From contig DMTA01000188.1 in assembly GCA_003454835.1 (NCBI GenBank), positions 1 to 6,265 on the forward strand: a stretch of DNA of 6,265 nt, read 5' to 3'. Positions 1-5,204 of the stretch are shown piece by piece; within the stretch, counting starts at the first letter, position 1, and each line of letters opens with the position of its first letter. A program made the translations under genes and the position numbers. The notes under the pieces were generated by a model. The model made no database searches, was not told the DNA's origin, and saw only the letters and a list, made by a program, of their open reading frames with translations. The DNA comes from Achromobacter sp. (lineage in GTDB: Bacteria > Pseudomonadota > Gammaproteobacteria > Burkholderiales > Burkholderiaceae_B).

Positions 1-75
1 CCGTCCGACGGATCGCCGCCCGACGGATCGCCGTCCGACGGATCGCCGCCCCAAAAATAGCCGCCCCGATTGCCC
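1..75. repeat. 15-bp tandem array (array A)
   Basis: Three near-perfect 15-bp units, CCG(T/C)CCGACGGATCG, start at 1, 16 and 31. Two decayed units starting CCGCCCC follow at 46 and 61. The array is cut by the left edge, so its full copy number is unknown. One unit junction gives a perfect hairpin, GACGG-ATCG-CCGTC (22-35). The array lies just beyond the stop codon of the minus-strand phosphatase gene (79), so on that strand it is 3'-flanking sequence. Nothing in it looks coding. Confidence 0.85.
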
Positions 76-78
76 CCG

Positions 79-1815
79 TCAGGCGCTGAACGTCAGGGCA
101 TTCGTCAGATCGCCCATCGCCGCTTGCCCTCGCGCCGTCATGGCATCATCGCGCGCCTTCAGACCGTCGAGCATCGGCAGATCGAAAAGCCGCGTGGCAA
201 GACGCAGGATGGAGCCCGTGTCGTAGATGGTGTGGTCCACCGAGCCCTTCTTCGCGAAAGGCGACACGATCACCGCGGGAATGCGCGTGCCCGGGCCCCA
301 GCGGTCGCCTTGCGGCGGCGCGACGTGATCCCACCAGCCGCCGTTTTCGTCCACGGTGATCACGACCACCATGTTCTCCCACTGCTTGCTTTTCCTCAGG
401 CTGTCCACGATGTGCGCAATGTGGCGGTCGCCCGAGTCCACGTCCGCATAGCCCGCGTGCATGTTCAGGTTGCCCTGCGGCTTGTAGAAGGTCAGCGGCG
501 GCAGTGTGCCGGCTTCGGCGTCGGCCAAAAATTTATTGGTGGAGTTGAGGTCGCCCAGGCCGCCGTCGCGGATGTGCGCCGTACGCGCCGCAGTGCCTGG
601 CCCCGTGCTCTTGAAATAGTTGAAGGGCTGGTGATGTGCCTGGAAGTTGGGCGACGATGGAAAGCCGGTGCTGGCCGTCGAATCGACGGCGGCTTTCCAG
701 CCGCCTGCGTACCAAGCCCAATCCAAGCCCTTGGCGGTCATCAGGTCGCCAATGTTGGCGTGGGTTTGCGCAACCATGGTTTGCGGGCTGGTCGGGTCCG
801 CCTGAGTGGGATCCGTGGCGTCGCGGCTGAACGACGGCCAGTAGGGTGGGGCCATGGTGTTGACGCCGTAGCCGTCGGGCGTGAGCGCGCTGGCGCCGAA
901 CTGCGGGATGCCAGCGAGTGCGCTGGCGGGCGAAGTGGCCTTGGGTTCCAGGCGCGGATCGGTAGGGTCCGCGCTTTGCAGTTGCGCGATCTGGGTCTTG
1001 GCGACCGAGGCGGCGGCGTCGGGATAGAAGGGCGGGCGTGCCGCGACCAGATATTGATGGTTCAGGAACGAACCGCCGAAGGCGCCTTGGAAAAAGTTAT
1101 CGCACAGCACGAACTCCTGCGCCAGCTTCCACAGCCGCAGGTTGTAGGCGGAATCGCTGTAGTGGCCCATGACGAGTGCGCCGGAATCGGCCCATGCAAC
1201 GAACTTGTCGTTCTTGCCGCCGTTGATCTGCATCTGGTTCTGGTAGAACACGTGCCAGAGGTCGCGCGTCACTACGCCTTGCGGCAGGGGCTCGCCTTGC
1301 GGGCCCTGCAACGCGAAGGGCGCGTTGGACAGGTTGTTCATGTAGGCCGAAGCCTGATCGACCTGGTAGGTGATGTGGTTGGCCTGCTGCGAGGTAGGCA
1401 CCATGCCGTTCCAGACGGGCGGCAGCACGGGCAGCGGCGTACCGTCGCGATCGAGCTGCGTGTAGTCGGCCGGTGTCAGCGCGGACAGCGGCTTCTCCAC
1501 GCCGGGAAAGTTGGCGAACAGATTATTGAAGCTGCGGTTTTCGGCAAAGATCACGACGAGCGTCTTGACGTTGTCGCGCAGTTGCGTGGTGAGGTCGGGC
1601 GCAGGGGTAGGCGTCGGTTCTGGCGCGGGTGCGGGGGCGGGGGCCGCCGGGCTGTCATCGTCGTCGTTGGAGCAGCCGGACAGCGCGCCCATGGCGGCCG
1701 CGCTGGCGCCGAGCGCAGCGATGCCGGTGAGAAAACCGCGGCGGGTGGCGCGGACGGGCGTCGTGCTGGGGGCTTCCTGGGAAGGTTCTCCAGTGCTTTT
1801 GTCTTTGTCGGACAT
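79..1815 (-). CDS. Tat-exported phosphoesterase / acid phosphatase lipoprotein (AcpA/PLC superfamily)
   Basis: A 578-aa protein of the phosphoesterase superfamily (PF04185 type) that contains AcpA-like acid phosphatases and bacterial phospholipases C; it should hydrolyse phosphomonoesters or phosphodiesters outside the cytoplasm. Residues 24-31 read TRRGFLTG, a twin-arginine motif, followed by an Ala-rich hydrophobic stretch and the lipobox LSGC with Cys48. Ser at +2 predicts outer-membrane sorting. Residues 51-73 are an Asp4 and Pro-Ala linker. The superfamily signatures follow: ENRSFNNLF at 92-100, MGHYSDSAYN with Ser220, HAGYADVDSGDRH, and DENGGWWDH from 489. By family knowledge Glu92/Asn93, Ser220 and Asp489/Glu490 would be the metal ligands and nucleophile, as in Francisella AcpA. 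The spacing from Glu92 to Ser220 fits. I chose the ATG at 1815 because the in-frame ATG at 1857 would put 14 extra residues before the Tat n-region. Upstream is a weak AAGAGA ribosome site. Substrate is not decidable; acid phosphatase is the likeliest name. Confidence 0.87.
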   Translation of the reverse strand: MSDKDKSTGEPSQEAPSTTPVRATRRGFLTGIAALGASAAAMGALSGCSNDDDDSPAAPAPAPAPEPTPTPAPDLTTQLRDNVKTLVVIFAENRSFNNLFANFPGVEKPLSALTPADYTQLDRDGTPLPVLPPVWNGMVPTSQQANHITYQVDQASAYMNNLSNAPFALQGPQGEPLPQGVVTRDLWHVFYQNQMQINGGKNDKFVAWADSGALVMGHYSDSAYNLRLWKLAQEFVLCDNFFQGAFGGSFLNHQYLVAARPPFYPDAAASVAKTQIAQLQSADPTDPRLEPKATSPASALAGIPQFGASALTPDGYGVNTMAPPYWPSFSRDATDPTQADPTSPQTMVAQTHANIGDLMTAKGLDWAWYAGGWKAAVDSTASTGFPSSPNFQAHHQPFNYFKSTGPGTAARTAHIRDGGLGDLNSTNKFLADAEAGTLPPLTFYKPQGNLNMHAGYADVDSGDRHIAHIVDSLRKSKQWENMVVVITVDENGGWWDHVAPPQGDRWGPGTRIPAVIVSPFAKKGSVDHTIYDTGSILRLATRLFDLPMLDGLKARDDAMTARGQAAMGDLTNALTFSA

Positions 1816-1850
1816 GAGAGGTCTCTTGAGCTTGCGGATGACGTGGCGCA

Positions 1851-1884
1851 CTGTCATTGCGTCACGAAAATCGCCGGATGACAG
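1851..1884. promoter_or_regulatory. Inverted CTGTCAT pair upstream of the phosphatase
   Basis: CTGTCAT at 1851-1857 and its exact inverse ATGACAG at 1878-1884 are separated by 20 bp, 36-69 bp upstream of the phosphatase start. CGGATGAC also occurs twice, at 1835-1842 and 1875-1882. CTGTCAT is the half-site of enterobacterial Pho boxes, but those are direct repeats 11 bp apart, so this inverted layout is not a standard Pho box. A regulatory role is inference. No convincing -35/-10 pair for the gene was seen. Confidence 0.3.
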
Positions 1885-1984
1885 CCGGCATCATTAACGG
1901 CCGCTAGGCTAAAGAGACAACGTTCTATCGATGTGACCATCCGCTGTCGGGAAGCTGTACGCAGTCATCTGCGCGCCTTATGAC

Positions 1985-2013
1985 TTGCGCATCCCGTGAA
2001 AGAACGCTATTAT
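1985..2013 (+). promoter_or_regulatory. Sigma70-type promoter of tRNA-Arg copy 1
   Basis: TTGCGC at 1985-1990 and TATTAT at 2008-2013 are separated by exactly 17 bp. This predicts transcription start near 2020, about a dozen bases before the mature tRNA. A small hairpin, GCTTGA-TTTT-TCAAGC (2019-2034), would form in the leader and take in the first two tRNA bases. Confidence 0.65.
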
Positions 2014-2032
2014 TCAAGGCTTGATTTTTCAA

Positions 2033-2109
2033 GCGCCCGTAGCTCAGCTGGATAGAGTACCTGGCTACGAACCAGGGGGTCGTAGGTTCGAATCCTGCCG
2101 GGCGCACCA
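2033..2109 (+). tRNA. tRNA-Arg (anticodon ACG), copy 1
   Basis: A 77-nt cloverleaf with encoded CCA. The acceptor stem GCGCCCG/CGGGCGC is perfect. The D-arm is GCTC-AGCTGGATA-GAGT. The anticodon arm is CCTGG-CTACGAA-CCAGG, with ACG at positions 34-36 (A34 read as inosine, decoding CGU/CGC/CGA). The T-arm is GTAGG-TTCGAAT-CCTGC. It is identical to the copies at 2230 and 2937. No clear terminator follows; a T6 run at 2112-2117 has no preceding hairpin other than the tRNA itself, so transcription may run on into copy 2. Confidence 0.97.
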
Positions 2110-2203
2110 AGTTTTTTGCGGTTGTTTTCGCCATGCGCGGATCTTCAGCAGAAAATCAAATAATTGAAAAAGCAAAAGTAGTGAAGCAATGGCGGGATTA
2201 TTC

Positions 2204-2212
2204 TGATATAAT
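2204..2212 (+). promoter_or_regulatory. Extended -10 promoter of tRNA-Arg copy 2
   Basis: TGATATAAT is a perfect TATAAT (2207-2212) preceded by the TGn extension. No good -35 is seen at the usual distance. The sequence GCCTCTTT begins three bases after the -10, exactly as at copy 3, and looks like the GC-rich discriminator of stable-RNA promoters. The surrounding 2110-2229 spacer is AT-rich and holds no gene. Confidence 0.7.
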
Positions 2213-2229
2213 TTTGCCTCTTTGCCGGA

Positions 2230-2306
2230 GCGCCCGTAGCTCAGCTGGATAGAGTACCTGGCTACGAACCAGGGGGTCGTAGGTTCGAATCCTGCCGGGC
2301 GCACCA
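2230..2306 (+). tRNA. tRNA-Arg (anticodon ACG), copy 2
   Basis: All 77 bases match the copy at 2033, including the ACG anticodon and encoded CCA. The flanks differ apart from one A after CCA, so identity stops at the gene ends. It lies 120 bp downstream of copy 1, with its own extended -10 promoter, and a strong terminator follows 47 bp later. Confidence 0.97.
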
Positions 2307-2353
2307 ATATTTCTCGGTTTAAAAACCGCGATGTAAAAGCGGCGAAGAAAATG

Positions 2354-2388
2354 AAAAGGCCTTTGATCCTGAATCGAAGGCCTTTTTG
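2354..2388 (+). terminator. Intrinsic terminator after tRNA-Arg copy 2 (probably bidirectional)
   Basis: AAAAGGCCTT (2354-2363) pairs with AAGGCCTTTT (2377-2386). The inner bases TGAT/ATCG extend the stem to 14 bp (one T-G pair) with a 5-nt loop at 2368-2372. A T-rich tail follows at 2383-2390. The A-run on the left side gives a U-tail on the other strand too, so it can also end transcription of the minus-strand DUF3079-like gene. Confidence 0.88.
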
Positions 2389-2403
2389 TTTTGTGCGGCG
2401 CAT

Positions 2404-2558
2404 TGATGCACTGATAGTGATGCACTGATAGTGGTGCACGTGACGCTGATGCGCTTGACCCTGATGCACAAACGTTAATGCACACCACCTCGGTGTGCCT
2501 CCCATCGATGCGCCTCCCATCGATGCGCATCCCATCGATGCGCATCCCATCAATGCGC
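2404..2558. repeat. Degenerate 14-15-bp tandem array, 11 units (array B)
   Basis: An 8-bp core of the form YGATGCRC recurs with starts at 2404, 2418, 2432, 2447, 2462, 2476, 2491 (decayed), 2506, 2521, 2536 and 2551, so every step is 14 or 15 bp. The last four units are nearly identical 15-mers, (C/A)TCCCATCGATGCGC. The left units carry TGATGCAC instead. The last unit overlaps the DUF3079-like stop codon: CATCAATG in place of CATCGATG creates the TGA. The array fills the space between that stop and the terminator at 2354-2388. Confidence 0.85.
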
Positions 2559-2771
2559 GGCTGCTTCCTCTTCTTTCGCTTCCGGCTTGTCATCCGCCTC
2601 GTCGAAACCCCAATCTCCAAACAGATACCAATCATCGCCAAGCGATTCCGCCGGGTGCATGGTGCGGCCCGAGCCGTTGCCACAAGCCATGGAATCGGTT
2701 GAGCAATATCGGTCGCAGCCCCAGCAGATGCGTTCGGGGTGCTTGGGGTGCAGCGGAAACTTCTTGGCCAT
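2550..2771 (-). CDS. Small cysteine-rich protein, DUF3079-like
   Basis: A 73-aa soluble protein that I recognise as the DUF3079 type, common in betaproteobacteria and of unknown function. The N-terminal part is the conserved one: KKFPLHPKHPERICWGCDRYC, then ACGNG, RTMHP and GDDWY. Cys16, Cys19, Cys23 and Cys30 form a C-x2-C-x3-C-x6-C pattern that could bind zinc or iron; His8, His11 and His39 are also available. The tail (residues 57-73) is acidic and Ala/Glu-rich. The ATG at 2771 has only a weak AGG-type ribosome site. The stop codon lies inside the last unit of array B; readthrough would continue as repeats of about five residues. The gene sits on the opposite strand between two tRNA-Arg genes. 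The family call is from memory of the sequence pattern. Confidence 0.75.
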   Translation of the reverse strand: MAKKFPLHPKHPERICWGCDRYCSTDSMACGNGSGRTMHPAESLGDDWYLFGDWGFDEADDKPEAKEEEAAAH

Positions 2772-2891
2772 GCTGTCTGCCTGATGTGTTCTTGTTGAAC
2801 TCAGCGTACTGCTGCCGGGCCTTGAGTTTCATTGACTTCGCGCAAAGGCAGGGGAGCCGACTGCGCGGACGCCCACTGAATTGGGGTCGAT

Positions 2892-2921
2892 TTGCATGGC
2901 ACGATTCTTTCGTGTTATAAA
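2892..2921 (+). promoter_or_regulatory. Promoter of tRNA-Arg copy 3
   Basis: TATAAA at 2916-2921 carries the extended -10 TG at 2913-2914. TTGCAT at 2892-2897 is 18 bp upstream and is a modest -35. GCCTCTTT begins three bases after the -10, the same as at copy 2. CGCCT (2924-2928) can pair with GGGCG (2935-2939, one T-G pair), a leader hairpin that takes in the first tRNA bases. The rest of 2772-2936 shows no gene. Confidence 0.6.
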
Positions 2922-2936
2922 CACGCCTCTTTCGGG

Positions 2937-3013
2937 GCGCCCGTAGCTCAGCTGGATAGAGTACCTGGCTACGAACCAGGGGGTCGTAGGTTCGAATCCT
3001 GCCGGGCGCACCA
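2937..3013 (+). tRNA. tRNA-Arg (anticodon ACG), copy 3
   Basis: A third identical 77-nt tRNA-Arg gene with ACG anticodon and encoded CCA, in the same orientation as copies 1 and 2 and 630 bp beyond copy 2. Its own promoter lies upstream and a strong terminator starts 64 bp downstream, so it is a single-gene transcription unit. Confidence 0.97.
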
Positions 3014-3076
3014 ACTTATTCGAAGTCATGCTTCACAGCATGATTTCACCCAGAAAGACGCAGCAATGCATACGCG

Positions 3077-3115
3077 AAAAGCGGCTTGATGAATTCATCA
3101 AGCCGCTTTTTCTTT
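3077..3115 (+). terminator. Perfectly palindromic terminator after tRNA-Arg copy 3
   Basis: 3077-3110 is a 34-bp perfect palindrome (17-bp arms: AAAAGCGGCTTGATGAA and its inverse) with GAATTC at the centre. A T-rich tail runs 3107-3115. Because it is symmetrical and has A4 on the left, it should also stop minus-strand transcription arriving from the SDR gene. Confidence 0.92.
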
Positions 3116-3202
3116 GGCCGCAAATTTTGGCTGCACTTCTTTGGCCGCATTCTCTCGGCCGCATTCTCTCGGCTGCATTCTTTTGGCCGCATTTTGGGCC
3201 GC
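3113..3202. repeat. Degenerate 14-bp tandem array (array C)
   Basis: The hexamer GGC(C/T)GC recurs at 3116, 3129, 3143, 3157, 3171, 3185 and 3197, with steps of 13, 14, 14, 14, 14 and 12 bp. The fuller unit is about TTTGGCCGCATTCT. It lies between the stop of the SDR gene (3229) and the palindromic terminator, so it would be transcribed as the SDR 3' UTR. The minus-strand reading gives only low-complexity peptide and no supportable gene. Confidence 0.82.
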
Positions 3203-3228
3203 TCTTCAGGCAGCGGCCAAGCCCGCCA

Positions 3229-3825
3229 TCACCACACGCGATATACCCGCCCCGTTTGCGCGCCTTCGACGCTGCGGCTGTACGCCAGCGCGACACGGCT
3301 GGCCGGCGCGGCTTCGAAGCCTTGGAAGTACGGGCCATAGTTGTCCAGCGATTCCTCCAAGACAGTGGGGCTGACCGCGTTGATGCGGACGCCTTGCAGC
3401 TCCACGGCCGCCCCGCGCACGAAGCCGTCGATGGCGCTGTTCACGGCAGCGGCATTGGCGCCGAAGCGGATGGGCTCATCGCTCAGGATGCCGCTGGTCA
3501 GCGTGATCGAGCCGCCCGCGTTGACGTAATGCTGGCCGATAAGCGCCAGGTCGACCTGGCCCAGCAACTTGTCGTGCAGGCCGATCTTGAACTGGTCCGC
3601 CGTCATGTCGGCGAGCGGTCCGAAGTGCAGGCTGCCCGTCGCCGAGACGATCGCGTCGACCTTGCCCACACGTTCAAACAGGTCGCGGATGCTGTCGCTG
3701 CGGGTCACGTCGACCTGATACTGGCCGCGGGTCTTGCCCACAGCGATGATGTCGTGCCGCTGGCCCAACTCGCGGGCGATGGCGCTTCCGAGGGTGCCGC
3801 TTGCGCCGATGAGGATGATCTTCAT
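3229..3825 (-). CDS. Short-chain dehydrogenase/reductase-like protein lacking the Tyr-x-x-x-Lys motif
   Basis: A 198-aa cytoplasmic Rossmann-fold protein. GASGTLG at residues 7-13 is the dinucleotide-binding glycine motif right after the first strand. DVT (39-41), the strand DAIVSATG (57-64) and TLTSGIL with Ser111 follow SDR order. The segment RINAVSPTVLEES (147-159) is the usual C-terminal SDR motif. Where classical SDRs have YxxxK, this protein reads AAAVN (125-129), so Tyr and Lys are replaced by Ala and Asn. It is also about 50 residues shorter than classical SDRs. From memory, a subfamily of about 200 aa shares this layout. Catalysis is therefore doubtful; NAD(P) binding is likely. The ATG at 3825 has a good ribosome site, GGAGA with 5-nt spacing, and it is chosen over a longer upstream reading that overlaps the LysR gene. 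It is divergent from that regulator, which likely controls it. Confidence 0.88.
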   Translation of the reverse strand: MKIILIGASGTLGSAIARELGQRHDIIAVGKTRGQYQVDVTRSDSIRDLFERVGKVDAIVSATGSLHFGPLADMTADQFKIGLHDKLLGQVDLALIGQHYVNAGGSITLTSGILSDEPIRFGANAAAVNSAIDGFVRGAAVELQGVRINAVSPTVLEESLDNYGPYFQGFEAAPASRVALAYSRSVEGAQTGRVYRVW

Positions 3826-3907
3826 GAAATTCTCCGGGTATGCCGATAAGGGGAGCGCCGGTACGGACCCGACGCATGGATGCATTCTGCGCGCTGTATT
3901 CCGCTGG

Positions 3908-3936
3908 AAAAATCTTAGAATTGTTGGATCAGTCAA
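3908..3936 (-). promoter_or_regulatory. Candidate promoter of the SDR gene
   Basis: On the minus strand TTGACT (3936-3931) is a five-of-six match to the -35 hexamer and lies inside the LysR-type dyad. The -10 at 17-bp spacing is a poor ATTTTT (3913-3908), as often seen in promoters that need an activator. The -35 is convincing and the -10 is not. Confidence 0.4.
3916..3921 (+). promoter_or_regulatory. Candidate -10 of the LysR-type regulator gene
   Basis: TAGAAT is a five-of-six match to TATAAT, 35 bp before the regulator's start codon. No good -35 precedes it. The dyad at 3922-3938 begins right after it, where a bound regulator would block its own transcription. Confidence 0.4.
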
Positions 3937-3938
3937 CA
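3922..3938. promoter_or_regulatory. LysR-type T-N11-A operator dyad
   Basis: TGTTG-N7-CAACA is a perfect dyad with 5-bp arms. T3924 and A3936 satisfy the canonical T-N11-A rule of LysR-family recognition sites. It sits in the 130-bp intergenic space of the divergent SDR/LysR pair, covers the SDR -35 and follows the lysR-type -10, so one site could serve activation of the SDR gene and autorepression. Confidence 0.7.
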
Positions 3939-3955
3939 CTCGGAGTGCGTAATCC

Positions 3956-4840
3956 ATGGATCGCCTGCTCAGCATGGAAGTCTTTGTTGCGGTGGTCGAA
4001 CTGGGCAGCCTGACTGCCGCCGCGGCGCAGATGGATATGTCTCCCGCCATGGCGGCCAAGCACGTCAAGGGCCTGGAAGACCGGCTGGGACTGCGGCTGA
4101 TGAACCGTACGACGCGACGCCAAAGTCTGACCGAGGCGGGCCAGGCCTACTTCGCCCGCTGCAAGACGATCCTGGCCGATATCCGCGACGCGGAGCAGGG
4201 CGCGGAGGCGCTGCGTTCGGCGCCGCGCGGGCATCTGCGCATCACTTCGTCAGTATCGTTTGGATCCTTTGCGCTGGCGCCCGCGATCGCCGAATACCTC
4301 TCGATCTATCCGGACGTCAGCGTGGAGCTGTCGCTGAGCGACACGGTGGAAGATGTGGTGGCGTCGCGCTTCGACGTGGCGCTGCGAATCGGCGAGCCCG
4401 CGGATTCCGGCCTGGTGGCGCGCCGCATCGGGCTTTACCAGATGATCATCTGCGCGGCGCCGGCGTATCTGGCGCGCTACGGCACGCCGGCCGTGCCGGG
4501 CGATCTGGCGCGGCATCAGTGCCTGGATTTCTCGCATTGGAGCCGGCGCACCGGCTGGCGGCTTGGCACGGACGAGGGTGGGGAGATGGGGTATCCGACA
4601 GGGCGGTTCGTGTCGAACAATGGGCAGGCGCTCAGGCAGGCCGCGCTGGCGGGCTTTGGCATCGTGCTGCAGCCGGAGCTGCTGCTGGCCGACGACGTGC
4701 GCGCCGGCCGCCTGGTGCCCATCCTGCAACCTTACTGGCCGGTGGCCCGGCCCATCACGCTGCTGTACGCGAAGGACCGCCAGGCCCCGCCCAAACTCAC
4801 GACATTCGTGGATTTCGTGGTGACGCGCTTCGGGCGGTAG
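3956..4840 (+). CDS. LysR-type transcriptional regulator, CrgA-like
   Basis: A 294-aa regulator of the usual LysR length. Residues 1-60 form the winged helix-turn-helix: MDRLLSMEVFVAVVELGSL, AAAAQMDMSPAMAAKHVKGLE as helix-turn-helix, then LGLRLMNRTTRRQSLTEAG. Residues 61-86 make the linker helix. From about residue 92 (GHLRITSSVSFGS) the effector-binding periplasmic-binding-protein fold follows, of the CrgA-like subgroup, with FDVALRIGEPADSGLVARRIG and the late GFGIVLQPELLL segment intact. No truncation is seen. The ATG at 3956 has GGAG 10 nt upstream, a slightly long spacing. It is divergent from the SDR gene across a T-N11-A dyad, the standard layout in which such a regulator controls its neighbour and itself. 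The effector is unknown. Confidence 0.95.
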   Translation: MDRLLSMEVFVAVVELGSLTAAAAQMDMSPAMAAKHVKGLEDRLGLRLMNRTTRRQSLTEAGQAYFARCKTILADIRDAEQGAEALRSAPRGHLRITSSVSFGSFALAPAIAEYLSIYPDVSVELSLSDTVEDVVASRFDVALRIGEPADSGLVARRIGLYQMIICAAPAYLARYGTPAVPGDLARHQCLDFSHWSRRTGWRLGTDEGGEMGYPTGRFVSNNGQALRQAALAGFGIVLQPELLLADDVRAGRLVPILQPYWPVARPITLLYAKDRQAPPKLTTFVDFVVTRFGR

Positions 4841-4888
4841 TGGCGGGTAGTCGTGGCGGGCTGCAGTGATGCGTGGTCGCGGCGACCG

Positions 4889-5137
4889 TCAGGCGCGTCG
4901 TCGGTCGACCGCGGTCAGGGATGTGCCGCTTTTGAGAAGCTGGTAGGTCTGGCCGCCCAGCCACGCAACCTTTTCACCGGAACTGGTTCGGCAGACGCAG
5001 TGCGTCTTCGGGTCGAAGCGTGGCGTGCCCAGCGCGGAATACGCGCCAGGATCGGAAACGAAGCGTTCGATGCGATACAACGTGCCATCCGGCGATGTGG
5101 CGAGCACGTCGGTCAATCGTCTTGCGGTGCCGAGCAT
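4889..5137 (-). CDS. 82-aa stand-alone copy of an uncharacterised CxC domain
   Basis: I do not recognise a named family. The protein has no signal peptide or membrane segment. Residues 7-78 align without a gap to residues 10-81 of the 200-aa protein encoded just upstream, with 23 identical positions: RLxDV, SPDG, LxR, CxC (Cys47/Cys49), GE, W, G, Y, L, GxxxxAV. It ends where the partner's linker and helix-turn-helix begin, so it is the N-terminal domain alone. No helix-turn-helix remnant is visible after the stop in 4841-4888. The start is the ATG at 5137, because GGAGGT lies 8 nt upstream of it; the in-frame ATG at 5152 and the start at 5179 lack such a site. Likely co-transcribed with the 200-aa gene, 96 bp away. 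It could act as a partner or competitor of the larger protein; this is inference. Confidence 0.8.
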   Translation of the reverse strand: MLGTARRLTDVLATSPDGTLYRIERFVSDPGAYSALGTPRFDPKTHCVCRTSSGEKVAWLGGQTYQLLKSGTSLTAVDRRRA

Positions 5138-5204
5138 ATTCAATACCTCCATGCGCGGGCCGTCAGGTGTCGGCGCCAAAGTCGTTTGAACAATTCATGG
5201 CGCG

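Noticed and set aside
70..1881. Long plus-strand open frame of 603 codons opposite the phosphatase gene
   Set aside because: It is the high-GC shadow of the minus-strand gene: Arg/Val/His-rich with no recognisable domain, while the minus strand has Tat, lipobox and catalytic motifs.
1..2558. Arrays A and B as CRISPR arrays
   Set aside because: Units are 14-15 bp, contiguous, without unique spacers, and no cas genes are present.
2033..3013. Integrated element using tRNA-Arg as attachment site
   Set aside because: The repeats are whole tRNA genes rather than 3'-end fragments, and no integrase, excisionase or composition shift is seen.
1925..3029. Minus-strand open frames carrying the peptide VRPAGFEPTTPWFVARYS (around 2033-2109, 2230-2306, 2937-3013), and the plus-strand VAQLDRVPGYEPGG frame
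   Set aside because: These are translations across tRNA-Arg genes, a well-known source of false proteins in databases.
3028..3849. Plus-strand open frame of 273 codons from the terminator through the SDR gene
   Set aside because: Antisense to the SDR gene and read through a terminator palindrome and array C; no domain and no ribosome site.
4841..4888. Terminator between the convergent LysR and 82-aa genes
   Set aside because: GGTCG-CGG-CGACC (4875-4887) can fold but has no T-run on either strand; the rest is GC-rich with short GGCGGG repeats.
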